A stretch of 64,000 nt of DNA from Clostridia bacterium (GTDB lineage Bacteria > Bacillota > Clostridia > Christensenellales > Aristaeellaceae). Both the position numbers and the translations under genes were made by a program. Of this stretch, positions 32,983 through 41,380 are shown piece by piece (the stretch's first letter is position 1; every line of letters starts with the position of its first letter). The notes beneath the pieces are model-generated. The model did not search any database and was not told the origin of the DNA. It worked only from the letters and a program-made list of their open reading frames with translations. The DNA is taken from contig JAGBFR010000066.1 of assembly GCA_017936375.1 (NCBI GenBank), forward strand, positions 1 through 64,000, read 5' to 3'.

Positions 32983-34722
32983 TTACTTGCCGGCGAATGC
33001 GGCGGCATTCTCGCCCGCGACCTGGCCGAAGTAGAAGGCCATGCCGATCGCGGTGCCGCAGACCGGGTACTCGGAGCCGACAAGGCCGTTGAAGGAAGCC
33101 TCGCCCGCGGCGTACAGGCCCGGGACGACCTCGCCCGCATTGTTGATCACCTGGGACTCCACGTCGGTCAGGACGCCGCCGTAGGTGCCGGAGATGCTCG
33201 GGCTGAGCTTGATGGCGTAGAGCTCCTTGTCGAGCGCGTTCATGTACTCGGCGGGCTTGCCGAAGTCCTTGTCCTCGCCCGCGGCGCAGAGCTCGTTGTA
33301 GCGCGCGATGGAGGCCTCGAGGGTCGCCGGATCCGCGCCGATCAGCTCCGCCAGCTCAGCGGCGGTGGCGGCGTGCGGGGTGGACTCGATCATCATGCCG
33401 TACTGCGCGGTCGGGAAGGGATCGTCCGCATCGGTGATATACCAGCCGTACGGGGAGCCCGCCTTGAGCAGCGCCTCGGTGTAGGTGTAGAAGTAGCAGT
33501 ACTCGTTGCACATGCGCTCGCCCTTGTCGCTGGCGATCATGCCCGCGGCCTCACCGTAGCAGCCCACGCCGCAGGTGAAGGAGACCATGGAGATGTTCGC
33601 GGCGTCGGTCCACTCGACCTTCGCGTCGACGGCCTCGGCGATCTTCACGGCGTCGCCGGTGACAGAGGTCGGGACGGAGTAGGTCGCCGGCTTGCAGAAG
33701 TGCAGCTCGTTGACCTTCGCGGCGTCGCCGGCGTAGCCGCCGGTGGCGAGGATGACGGCCTTGGCGTTGACGGTCAGCTTGCTGCCGTCCTTCATGGTGG
33801 CGGTCAGGCCCGCAACCTTGCCCTCGGCGTCGAGGACGAGGCCGTCAGCGGCGGCGTTGTAGATCAGCTGGCCGCCCTTGTCGGTGAAGGCCTTGGTCAT
33901 CGGCGCGGTCATCTGGCCGCCCTGGCCGGTGCCCATGAACTGGCCGCCGAGGGAATTGTGCACGCGCAGCTCGGTGTGGGTCGGATGGACGGTGGTCACG
34001 CCGTCAAACTGCGCGCCGTTGGCGACGATCCACTCGTAGCAGGCCGCGGAATTCACGCAGAAATCCATGACCTTCTCGTCGTTGATCAGATCGCCGCCGA
34101 TGGACTTGTAGAAATCGAAGAACGCCTCGGGGCTGTCCTCGATGCCCTGCGCCTTCTGCAGGGAGGTGCCGGCCGCGATGAAGTAACCGCCGGAGCGGGT
34201 GGTGGAGCCGCCGGTCACGCCCTGCTTCTCCAGCAGGATGACGGAGGCGCCGTTTTCCAGCGCGGAGACGGCAGCGCCAAGACCGGCAGCGCCGGCGCCG
34301 GCGACGACGACGTCGCACTCGAGGACCTTATCGGCGACCTCGGCGGCGACGGTCTTGGCCTTCAGGGCCTCAGCGTCCGCGCCGGCCTGAGCGACAGCGT
34401 CGGCCACGCCATTGACGATGGCGCGGGTGGTGATGGTTGCGCCGGTGACCATGTCCACGGCGAGGGACTGATTCTCGATGATCCAGGCCGGGACAGCCTC
34501 GACCGGAGAGGCGTCAAGACCCCAGCCGATGCCGTAGGTCTCGCCGTGCTCGGCGATCTTGATCTCGGTGATCGCGGCGTCGGAGAAGGTGACCTCAAGC
34601 GTCATGGGCTTCATGCCCTGGCTGGAGGCAGTGTAGGTGCCGGCGGTGTAGCCATCCGCCGCGGCAGTGCCGAGGCAGAGGATCATGCACAGCGCCAGAA
34701 GGAGAGAAAGCATGCGCTTCAT
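32983..34722 (-). CDS. exported FMN-binding/FAD-dependent reductase, second paralogue
   Basis: Paralogue of the gene at 30990-32786 with the same order of parts in 579 residues: signal peptide (about 1-22), FMN_bind domain with MVTGATITT (covalent FMN site), Rossmann DVVVAGAGAAGLGAAVSALENG, then TTRSGGYFIAAG, VILATGGYAG and the C-terminal GVLTDVESQVINNAGEVVPG with GENAAAFAGK. Body sequences of the two proteins differ clearly, so they probably use different acceptors. Start ATG 34722 follows AAAGGAGGAACC. The two genes are separated by 196 bp containing a terminator and a -10-like TATACT, so they are likely separate transcripts. Confidence 0.88.
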   Translation of the reverse strand: MKRMLSLLLALCMILCLGTAAADGYTAGTYTASSQGMKPMTLEVTFSDAAITEIKIAEHGETYGIGWGLDASPVEAVPAWIIENQSLAVDMVTGATITTRAIVNGVADAVAQAGADAEALKAKTVAAEVADKVLECDVVVAGAGAAGLGAAVSALENGASVILLEKQGVTGGSTTRSGGYFIAAGTSLQKAQGIEDSPEAFFDFYKSIGGDLINDEKVMDFCVNSAACYEWIVANGAQFDGVTTVHPTHTELRVHNSLGGQFMGTGQGGQMTAPMTKAFTDKGGQLIYNAAADGLVLDAEGKVAGLTATMKDGSKLTVNAKAVILATGGYAGDAAKVNELHFCKPATYSVPTSVTGDAVKIAEAVDAKVEWTDAANISMVSFTCGVGCYGEAAGMIASDKGERMCNEYCYFYTYTEALLKAGSPYGWYITDADDPFPTAQYGMMIESTPHAATAAELAELIGADPATLEASIARYNELCAAGEDKDFGKPAEYMNALDKELYAIKLSPSISGTYGGVLTDVESQVINNAGEVVPGLYAAGEASFNGLVGSEYPVCGTAIGMAFYFGQVAGENAAAFAGK

Positions 34723-34869
34723 AAGGGGTTCCTCCTTTGACAAATAGGGATAATGTGACAGATTCATCATAGAAGATGGATATGGATTTGTCAATCGCCT
34801 TCGAAGGAAAGGGATGGAATTGTCCGCGTTGTTCAGTCGGAAGCGAAGGACGGGGGCTGACGGACAGAA

Positions 34870-34904
34870 AAAGACCGTGAACGATTGTCCACGGTCTTTC
34901 TTTT
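34870..34904. terminator. bidirectional terminator in the gap upstream of the flavin reductase
   Basis: AAAGACCGTG and CACGGTCTTT form a 10-bp stem with T runs on both strands. It sits in the 318-bp interval 34723-35040 and probably ends transcription from the kinase gene at 35041. The rest of this interval shows no gene. Confidence 0.85.
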
Positions 34905-35040
34905 TCGGTTGTGAAACCACACTTCGTATACCGCCGCTGCGGAGCACCCTCCGTGCGAACGCAGCGAAGACCTCGCTCACGTACGCCCAAGAAACATGCC
35001 TTGCAATCTAACGGCGGAACTGGGTGCGGGCTCAGCCCGC

Positions 35041-36069
35041 TTAGCGCTCGACGCGGCCGGAGCCGGAGCCCTTCATCAGAGAGGTGACCTCAGCCACGGT
35101 GACGCGGTTGTAGTCGCCGGAGATGGTGTGCTTCAGGCAGGACGCCGCAACGGCGAACTCCAGAGCGTCAGACTGCTTCTCATAGGTCAGCAGGCCGTAG
35201 ATCAGGCCGCCGGAGAAGGAGTCGCCGCCGCCGACGCGGTCGACGATATCGGTGATCTCGTACTTGCGGGAGACGTAGAACTCCTTGCCGTCGTAGATGC
35301 AGGCCGCCCAGTCGTTGCGGTCCGCGCTCTTGGACTCGCGCAGGGTGATCGCGACGCGCTTGATGTTCGGGTAGAGCTCCATGGCCTTCTTCGCGATGCC
35401 CTCGTAGACATTGCGGTCCAGAGAGCCGCTCTCAACGTCGGAGGAGGCGGTGATGCCCAGGGACTTCTGGAAGTCTTCCTCGTTGGCGATGGCGACGTCG
35501 ATGTACTTCGCCAGCTCGCCCATGACTTCCTTGGCTTCCTTGCCATACTTCCACAGGTTCTTGCGGTAGTTCAGGTCGCAGGAAACGGTAACGCCCATCT
35601 TCTGAGCGGCCTTGCAGGCGGCGATGGACAGCTCAGCAGCGGAGGCGGAGATGGCCGGGGAGATGCCGGAGATGTGGAACCAGTCGGCGCCGTCAAAGAT
35701 CTTCTCCCAGTCGAACAGGTCGAGCGGAGCGATCGCAATGGCGGAATCGGCGCGGTCATAGACGACCTTGGAGGGGCGCTGGTTGGAGCCGGTCTCCAGG
35801 AAGTAGATGCCCATGCGGCCATCGGTCATCTTGATGTTGGAGACGTCAACGCCGAAGGAGCGGACGTCGCGGCGGCAGGCCTCGCCGATCGCGTTGTTCG
35901 GCAGAGCGGTGACGAAAGCGGCGTCCATGCCGTAGTTCGCCAGGGAAACGGCAACGTTAGCTTCGCCGCCGCCGAAAGTGGCCTCGAGGGACGGGCTCTG
36001 GAAGAAGCGCTCGAGCGCCGGGCTCTTCAGACGGAGCATGATTTCGCCGAAAGTAATAATACGGGCCAT
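35041..36069 (-). CDS. kdgK: PfkB-family sugar kinase, probable 2-dehydro-3-deoxygluconokinase
   Basis: Cytosolic ribokinase-family enzyme of 342 residues that probably phosphorylates 2-keto-3-deoxygluconate to KDPG. Substrate-binding GGGEANVAVSLANYG (about 33-47) and the anion-hole/base motif DRVGGGDSFSGGL (about 280-292, base Asp) are intact. ITFGEIMLRLKSP at the start, and RPSKVVYDRADSA, match KDG kinases better than fructokinases. No KDPG aldolase or uronate gene is adjacent, so the substrate is inferred. Start ATG 36069 follows AAGGAGTG. It has its own promoter and the downstream terminator. Confidence 0.85.
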   Translation of the reverse strand: MARIITFGEIMLRLKSPALERFFQSPSLEATFGGGEANVAVSLANYGMDAAFVTALPNNAIGEACRRDVRSFGVDVSNIKMTDGRMGIYFLETGSNQRPSKVVYDRADSAIAIAPLDLFDWEKIFDGADWFHISGISPAISASAAELSIAACKAAQKMGVTVSCDLNYRKNLWKYGKEAKEVMGELAKYIDVAIANEEDFQKSLGITASSDVESGSLDRNVYEGIAKKAMELYPNIKRVAITLRESKSADRNDWAACIYDGKEFYVSRKYEITDIVDRVGGGDSFSGGLIYGLLTYEKQSDALEFAVAASCLKHTISGDYNRVTVAEVTSLMKGSGSGRVER

Positions 36070-36142
36070 TGGTAATCACTCCTTGAATAAATTGAGAGGC
36101 TGGCGCAGGAGAAAAACTGCGGACTTCCTCACTGTTAGCATC

Positions 36143-36172
36143 ATTATACACGAAGCATACAGGGAAAATCAA
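36143..36172 (-). promoter_or_regulatory. sigma-A promoter of the PfkB kinase gene
   Basis: Minus strand TTGATT (36167-36172), 18-bp spacer, TATAAT (36143-36148). Confidence 0.75.
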
Positions 36173-36304
36173 GACGTCTGACGACTAAAAGACATTTTTT
36201 TGAAAATTTTGCGATTTATACAAAGAATGTGTCTGATGATTGACAGATAAAAGGGCTGCGTGAGATTGGACGCCCCGATTTTGTGAACTTGCCCGATGGG
36301 AAAG

Positions 36305-36341
36305 AAAAACCGCCCGGTCAGCGCAAAACGGCTGCGGGCGG
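36305..36341 (-). terminator. terminator of the MATE transporter gene
   Basis: Minus strand CCGCCCG and CGGGCGG close a longer bulged hairpin, followed by TTTTTCTTT, 25 bp after the stop codon. Confidence 0.85.
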
Positions 36342-36365
36342 CGGGGTTTCATGCGTATAATGGGG

Positions 36366-37742
36366 TCAGGCGTCGGGGAATTTGGCGACGGGCTTGATCC
36401 ATCTGCCGGAGAGGAAGTGCCGCCCGTAGACGATACACTTGAAGACGTCCTCCACGAGATACATGATCAGGTAGGTCATGGGCACGCCGACGTGCAGCAC
36501 GAGGCCGGCAAAGGCCGTGAGCGGCAGGCCGATCAGGTAGAGGGAGATCATGTCGACGATCAGGCCGTACTTGGTATCCCCGCCGGAGCGGAAGATGCCG
36601 CAGACGAGCATGTAGGGCAGATTGCGCGGGATGGCCTCCAGCGCGTAGATCAAAAGCAGCGAGGCTGCATAACCGCGCACATCCTCCGATACGCCGAAGA
36701 GCGAGAGGATTGGCGTGCGGCAGGCGATGACGAACACGCCGACGAGGGCGGAGAACGCCGCCGTCAGGATCAGATGGCGGCGGCCGCAGTCGCGGGCCTT
36801 TTCCATATCGCCCTGACCGACAAAGCTGCCGATCATCACCGCGCAGGAGGAGCCCATGCCCCAGACGGCGATGGTCGTCAGGTCCTCGATGGATTTGACG
36901 ACGGTCATGGCGGCATAGGCCTCGGTGCTGATGTGACCGAAGACCGCGTTGTAGCCCAGATTGCCGATGGCCCAGATGGTCTCGTTGAAGAGCGCGGGCG
37001 CGCTGATGCGCACATAGTCGATCACAAAGCTGCGGCTGATATCCAGCACCTCGGAGAGCGGGGCGCGCAGGTGCGTGCGCTGCCTGAAGCCGAGGATAAA
37101 GATCACGGCGGCGTTGACCACGGCGGCCATGGCCGAGGCGATCGCCGCGCCGGCGACGCCCAGCGCGGGGAAGCCGCACAGGCCGAAGATCAGCAGGGCG
37201 TTGAAGACCACATTGGTGGCCACCGAGCAGGCCGCACCGATGAAGGGGATGGAGACGCGCTGCGTGCTCTGCAGCAGCGTGCCGCCCGCTTTGGAGAGCG
37301 CCTGAAAGGGATAGCTCAGCGCGATGATGCGCAGATAGACCGAGGCGATGGCGATGGCCTGCGGGTCGCTGGTGAACAGGCCGATGATCGCCTCCGGGAA
37401 GAGCAGCGCCGCCGCCATGAACAGCAGCGACGCGGCGAAGGAGCCGAGGGTCACAAGGCCGTATGTGCGGTGGATGCCGCGCGTATCGCCCGCGCCGAAG
37501 TACTGCGCGATGAACACGCCCGCGCCGCTTGAAAAGCCGTAGAGCACGATGCCAAAGAACCACGACCACTTGCCCGCCATGCCCACGGCGGCCAGCGGCG
37601 TATCGCCCAGCGCGCCGATCATCAGCGTATCGATCAGCGTGAAGGAGGAAAACAGAAGATTCTGGAGCGTGACCGGGATGGCGATGGAGAGCATCGTCCT
37701 GGTGAAGCCGGACGAAGAGAGTCTGGCGGATTTGCGGTTCAT
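36366..37742 (-). CDS. MATE family efflux transporter
   Basis: Integral membrane Na+- or H+-driven multidrug and toxin extrusion pump, 458 residues with about twelve hydrophobic segments. Family marks include IPVTLQNLLFSSFTLIDTLMIGALG near the N-terminus, a two-fold repeat with ISAPALFNETIWAIGNLGYNAVFG in the second half, and late GIFRSGGDTKYG. The drug range cannot be read from sequence. Start ATG 37742 follows GAGGAACCC. The repeat copy C lies immediately upstream, and the two deacylase paralogues precede it on the same strand. Confidence 0.93.
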   Translation of the reverse strand: MNRKSARLSSSGFTRTMLSIAIPVTLQNLLFSSFTLIDTLMIGALGDTPLAAVGMAGKWSWFFGIVLYGFSSGAGVFIAQYFGAGDTRGIHRTYGLVTLGSFAASLLFMAAALLFPEAIIGLFTSDPQAIAIASVYLRIIALSYPFQALSKAGGTLLQSTQRVSIPFIGAACSVATNVVFNALLIFGLCGFPALGVAGAAIASAMAAVVNAAVIFILGFRQRTHLRAPLSEVLDISRSFVIDYVRISAPALFNETIWAIGNLGYNAVFGHISTEAYAAMTVVKSIEDLTTIAVWGMGSSCAVMIGSFVGQGDMEKARDCGRRHLILTAAFSALVGVFVIACRTPILSLFGVSEDVRGYAASLLLIYALEAIPRNLPYMLVCGIFRSGGDTKYGLIVDMISLYLIGLPLTAFAGLVLHVGVPMTYLIMYLVEDVFKCIVYGRHFLSGRWIKPVAKFPDA

Positions 37743-37769
37743 AGGGTTCCTCGATAGACGGTTATTTTA

Positions 37770-37862
37770 TTATGTAAATCTTTTTGCAGAGCGTCGGCCT
37801 CGTCCGCCAGGCAGCGGGATTTACAGCAGTTTGCCGGTGACGCCGCCGGCAGCATGCCGGTT
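37770..37862 (-). repeat. dispersed structured repeat, family 1, copy C
   Basis: Homologue of 1261-1357 and 21690-21785. Ends TGTAAATC and GATTTACA form an inverted repeat, and CCGGCA-gca-TGCCGG forms the second hairpin. It abuts the stop codon of the upstream gene (37861) and ends 27 bp before the MATE start codon. Confidence 0.8.
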
Positions 37863-38793
37863 ATCTGGTGTTGCTGAGCACCTGGAAGACGGGGCTGCCC
37901 TCCGCGATGAAGGGGCCGTCCTGCACGTAGAAGAGCATGCCGGTGGCCGGGGCCTTGAGCGTCTCGCGCACGGAGCCGTCGCAGGGATTCATGATGAAGG
38001 CGAGCTGCTCGCCGCGGCGCACATGCGCGCCGGCAAACTTGATGCGGCGCAGCAGGCCTGCGCTGGCGGCGCTGACGGTAAGCAGATCGCCGTCGGCGAT
38101 GACGCTGGAGGCGTGGCCGGGGGTCACGTCGCTGCGGATGATGCCGCGCCCGTTGAGGAAGCGGATGATCGCGCGCAGCGTCTGCTCGGCGGCGGCCTCG
38201 TCGATCTCGCGGGTCTTGCCGGCGTAGAGGGAGTAGGCCTGCGTGCCGGCGAGCTGCCAGGCATAGTTGAGCGTGGCCTTGTCCGCGCTGCGCGGCGTGC
38301 GCACGTAGACGTAGGGCAGGCCGAATTCGCAGCCCAGATCCGGATTCTGCCGGCCGGTGTCCATCACGCGCACATGCGGGACGAAAGAGCCCGGCTGATA
38401 GAAGCTGGTCAGCTGCACGCCGTAGCGGTACAGGCGCAGGCGGTCAAAGAGCGCGTCCGCGATGCGGCTGGTGGTGGAGCCGTCCGCGTCGCCGGGGAAG
38501 CGGCGGTTGATGTCCATATTCTCCGGGGCCCAGAGGCGCTCGCCCGCATTCATCGAGAAGCCGATGGCCGTGGGGATGATCAGCACGCTCTTGCCCGGCA
38601 TGATGCCGCCGTCGCGCTCGACCTCGCGCAGATAGGACACGAGGCGGGAGCAGACGTAGAGCTGCTGCACCTCGTCTCCGCGCAGCGCGCCGAGCACGGC
38701 GCAGCTCTTTTCGCCCTTGCCAAAGCGATAGCCCATGATGTTCATGTCGTCGCGGAAGTACGACGGCACGGTGAAGAGAATGTCTTTTTTCAT
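37861..38793 (-). CDS. succinylglutamate desuccinylase/aspartoacylase-like protein with a degraded zinc site
   Basis: Paralogue of the neighbouring gene, 310 residues. It has the AstE/AspA fold (ERLWAPENMDINRRFPGDADG resembles GERMVPVGTRLDMNRSFPGNPDG next door) and the C-terminal barrel-sandwich part. The zinc motif HGDE is changed to RGDE: Arg38 replaces the first ligand and Glu41 remains. The later DIHSG segment reads LTSFYQPG, so the His is also missing. It is probably not a zinc deacylase as it stands, and may bind ligand or regulate its partner. It starts by ATGA overlap with the upstream gene (38790-38793), so translation is coupled. Confidence 0.85.
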   Translation of the reverse strand: MKKDILFTVPSYFRDDMNIMGYRFGKGEKSCAVLGALRGDEVQQLYVCSRLVSYLREVERDGGIMPGKSVLIIPTAIGFSMNAGERLWAPENMDINRRFPGDADGSTTSRIADALFDRLRLYRYGVQLTSFYQPGSFVPHVRVMDTGRQNPDLGCEFGLPYVYVRTPRSADKATLNYAWQLAGTQAYSLYAGKTREIDEAAAEQTLRAIIRFLNGRGIIRSDVTPGHASSVIADGDLLTVSAASAGLLRRIKFAGAHVRRGEQLAFIMNPCDGSVRETLKAPATGMLFYVQDGPFIAEGSPVFQVLSNTR

Positions 38794-39755
38794 GCGTTGT
38801 CCCTCCGCTCCGGGCTGAAGATGCGCGCAATCAGCGTGCCGGGATAGACCGAGGAATAGCAGCGCTGGCTGAAGACAAGGCCGGCGCTGGGCGAGGCGAT
38901 CTCCTCAAGCACGGCGCCGTCGAGCGCGTCGATGATCCTGCCGATGACCTGACCGGCGGAGACCTTCATGCCGATGCAGGGATGGGGCACATACATGCCC
39001 GGGCGCTGGCAGGTGACGCGCACAACCTCTGCCTCCGCGCGGATGCAGGGAATGCGGGGCAGGGACTCCTGCGCGCCGCCGTCCCAGAGGCCCAGATGGG
39101 CCATCAGGCGGAAGATGCCGTCCGCCACGCGCGCGGCCGTCTTTCGGGGGTCGCCGCCGCGCTCGTCCGCCTGCAGCAGCATGGAGGGCGTGCCCATGCC
39201 GCACAGCGCGCCGGAGAGGGAGGCCTCATAGGCGATCCTGTCCGGGTAGACCCAGATCAGATCCGGGCAGAGCTGGCGCGCGAGGGCGATGAGCGGCTCC
39301 GGCTCCTTTGCGGTGATACGCGCCTCGCACAATTCATGCTTGAGATGCGTGCCGGAGTGGATATCCAGCACGAAATCCGCGCCGCGCATATCCTCCGCCA
39401 GCTGATGGCAGATGCGCTCGAGCGGCGTGCCGTCCGGATTGCCGGGGAAGGAGCGGTTCATATCCAGCCTCGTGCCCACGGGCACCATGCGCTCGCCGAT
39501 ATCAAGGCCCAGCGGATTGAGCATCGGATACAGATCCACGACGCCGGCAAGGCGCTCGGGCTGCGCGGTGATGCGCTGCGCGACCTCAAAGAGGATCAGC
39601 TGGCCGAGCGTCTCGTCGCCGTGGACGCCCGAGGCGAGACAGAAGCGCCCCTTCGCCCCGCTTTCGGGGGCATAGCGGCAGCGGCGCACGGCGAAGCTCT
39701 CATAGATGGGCAGCGCGGCGCCGGCGACCGTCTGGATTTCTCTGGTGACAGGCAA
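38790..39755 (-). CDS. succinylglutamate desuccinylase/aspartoacylase family zinc hydrolase
   Basis: Predicted zinc-dependent N-acyl amidohydrolase of 321 residues. Ligands are in place: His45 and Glu48 (VHGDE), His133 (DIHSG). A barrel-sandwich domain at the end (about 230-320) is common in the wider family. The substrate is unknown; family members deacylate N-acetyl-aspartate, succinyl-glutamate or aromatic amides. The start is taken as TTG 39755, eight bases after GGGGAGGG; a TTG at 39812 is upstream of the leader hairpin and lacks a ribosome site. The gene overlaps the degraded paralogue by ATGA, so the pair is one operon. Confidence 0.87.
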   Translation of the reverse strand: MPVTREIQTVAGAALPIYESFAVRRCRYAPESGAKGRFCLASGVHGDETLGQLILFEVAQRITAQPERLAGVVDLYPMLNPLGLDIGERMVPVGTRLDMNRSFPGNPDGTPLERICHQLAEDMRGADFVLDIHSGTHLKHELCEARITAKEPEPLIALARQLCPDLIWVYPDRIAYEASLSGALCGMGTPSMLLQADERGGDPRKTAARVADGIFRLMAHLGLWDGGAQESLPRIPCIRAEAEVVRVTCQRPGMYVPHPCIGMKVSAGQVIGRIIDALDGAVLEEIASPSAGLVFSQRCYSSVYPGTLIARIFSPERRDNA

Positions 39756-39763
39756 AGCGGATT

Positions 39764-39796
39764 CCCTCCCCAAAAAGGGGAGAATTGCATCTCCCC
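39764..39796 (-). promoter_or_regulatory. leader hairpin and Shine-Dalgarno of the deacylase operon
   Basis: Minus-strand leader: GGGGAGA (39790-39796), TGCAAT, TCTCCCC (39777-39783), TTTTT, then the ribosome site GGGGAGGG (39764-39771). The first hairpin with its T run resembles a terminator. The CTCCCC arm could instead pair with the ribosome site. This suggests attenuation or translational control. Confidence 0.55.
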
Positions 39797-39812
39797 TGCG
39801 TTTTCGCTTCAA

Positions 39813-39864
39813 ATGCTATCACAAAACAAGGAAATTTGCAAGTTAAAACGAATTATGATATACT
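39813..39864. promoter_or_regulatory. divergent promoters sharing one palindromic -35 box
   Basis: TTGCAA at 39836-39841 is its own reverse complement. On the minus strand it is 17 bp from TAGCAT (39813-39818), and on the + strand 17 bp from TATACT (39859-39864). Both spacers are optimal. The two polymerase sites overlap and should exclude each other. Confidence 0.75.
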
Positions 39865-40005
39865 GTTCATGCGGTTATGAATAATCCGCCGGCGCGCCCT
39901 TCTTTTTTGCGCATGCAGAGGCGCGGCGCAGCCGGCACAGACGATAGATCAGCGATAAAGAGAAGATAGAAATCCGTATTTCTTTTTCGGAAAGGAGAGA
40001 TCCGC

Positions 40006-41187
40006 GTGAAAATCGGATTGTTCACGGATACGTTTTACCCCGAGATCAACGGCGTGGCGACCTCCTGCCTGAATCTGGAGCGCGAGCTCACGCGCCGCGG
40101 GCATGAGGTGCATGTCTTCGCGCCCAAATGCAAGGGCTGGAAGGCGCATGAGCGGGAGAATATTCATTATATTGCTTCCGCGCCGCTGCTCGTGCTCAAG
40201 GATCGCAACTGCGCCTTCCCCACGCCCCTGACGAGATGGGACGCGGTGAAGCTTGACTTTGACGTCGTGCATACCAACAGCGAATTCATCATGGGCATGT
40301 TCGGCCATCATGTGGCCAAGGCGAATAACGCCGCCCTCGTGCATACCTATCATACCGTCTGGGAGGACTATACCTATTATGTCACCCACGGCGTGGCGGA
40401 TGAGACGGCGAGGAAGATCACCCGCAAGTATTCCCAGTGGTGGTGCGACCGGTTTGACCGCGTTGTCGTCCCGACAGGGAAGACCCGAGACCTTCTGGAT
40501 CGGTACGGCGTGGTCGCGCCGATTGACATCATCCCCAGCGGCATGGACATCGCGCGCTTTGCGCCGGAGCGGCACAGCGAGGAGACCATCGCCGCCGTGC
40601 GCGAGGAGTGCGGCGTGCGCCCGGGCGAGCGCGTGCTGATCAATATCGGCCGCCTCGCCAAGGAAAAGAACATCGAGCGCGCGATGCGCGTCTTCCCTGC
40701 GCTGCTGGAACGCTGCCCGGATGTCCGCTTCGTCATCGTGGGCGAGGGGCCGCAGCGCGAGCTGCTCGCCGAGATGGCGCAGGAGCTGGGCGTGGCGGAT
40801 CATGTGTCCGTCGTCGGGCCGAAGCCGTGGGAGAGGATCGACGATTACTACGCCATCGGCGACGTCTTCGTCAGCGCTTCCCGCAGCGAAACGCAGGGGC
40901 TGACCTATGTCGAGGCGATGGCTTCGGGCTGCTGCGTCTGCGCGGTCAATGACGAGTGCCTGGAGGGCGTGATCGAGGACGGCGTATCCGGCGTGCTCAC
41001 GGAGGATACGGACGAGGCGCTGCTGGAGGGCCTTGTGCGCGCGTTCTCCCCGGAGGGGGCGCGCATTGCGGCGGCGTCCCCGGGCTATGCGCAGCCGTTC
41101 AGCACGGAGGGCTTCGCGGCGAAGATCGAGGCCTGCTATGAGAAGGCGATCGTGACCAACCGCGCCTATACGGATATCGGCGAATGA
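40006..41187 (+). CDS. GT4 family glycosyltransferase, diacylglycerol glucosyltransferase-like
   Basis: Membrane-associated or cytosolic retaining transferase of 393 residues. The N-terminus GLFTDTFYPEINGVATS is the hallmark of the group that makes alpha-glucosyl-diacylglycerol (a membrane glycolipid) from UDP-glucose. The C-terminal Rossmann domain has INIGRLAKEKNIE, FVIVGEGPQRE and the ETQGLTYVEAMA (EX7E-like) motif that binds the sugar nucleotide. Substrate is inferred. Start GTG 40006 follows AAAGGAGAG. The leader is about 135 nt. A terminator follows at 41228. Next genes are on the same strand but have their own promoter. Confidence 0.87.
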   Translation: MKIGLFTDTFYPEINGVATSCLNLERELTRRGHEVHVFAPKCKGWKAHERENIHYIASAPLLVLKDRNCAFPTPLTRWDAVKLDFDVVHTNSEFIMGMFGHHVAKANNAALVHTYHTVWEDYTYYVTHGVADETARKITRKYSQWWCDRFDRVVVPTGKTRDLLDRYGVVAPIDIIPSGMDIARFAPERHSEETIAAVREECGVRPGERVLINIGRLAKEKNIERAMRVFPALLERCPDVRFVIVGEGPQRELLAEMAQELGVADHVSVVGPKPWERIDDYYAIGDVFVSASRSETQGLTYVEAMASGCCVCAVNDECLEGVIEDGVSGVLTEDTDEALLEGLVRAFSPEGARIAAASPGYAQPFSTEGFAAKIEACYEKAIVTNRAYTDIGE

Positions 41188-41227
41188 GCGCATGGAGTCA
41201 GGATCATCAGGATTATTCGGAACATCG

Positions 41228-41258
41228 GGGAGGGAACGGCATGTCCCTCCCTGTTTTT
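41228..41258 (+). terminator. terminator after the GT4 gene
   Basis: GGGAGGGA and TCCCTCCC arms followed by TGTTTTTG. Confidence 0.92.
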
Positions 41259-41316
41259 GTGCAATGGAAAAATCCGGCAAAAGCCCCGCTGCGGGCACGG
41301 ACCGCCTGATTATGAT

Positions 41317-41345
41317 TTGACACTGACGGCGTATTTACGTATAAT
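41317..41345 (+). promoter_or_regulatory. consensus sigma-A promoter of the NAGPA operon
   Basis: TTGACA (41317-41322), 17-bp spacer, TATAAT (41340-41345): perfect consensus, so expression may be high. It lies 36 bp before the start codon. Confidence 0.9.
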
Positions 41346-41380
41346 GTATACTGTATTTTTGTGACGAAAGGGGGACGCCT

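Noticed and set aside
34920..35035. A possible gene or repeat in the gap before the PfkB kinase end
   Set aside because: Only short unmatched frames and a GCGGGCT/AGCCCGC hairpin without T run; nothing supports a feature.
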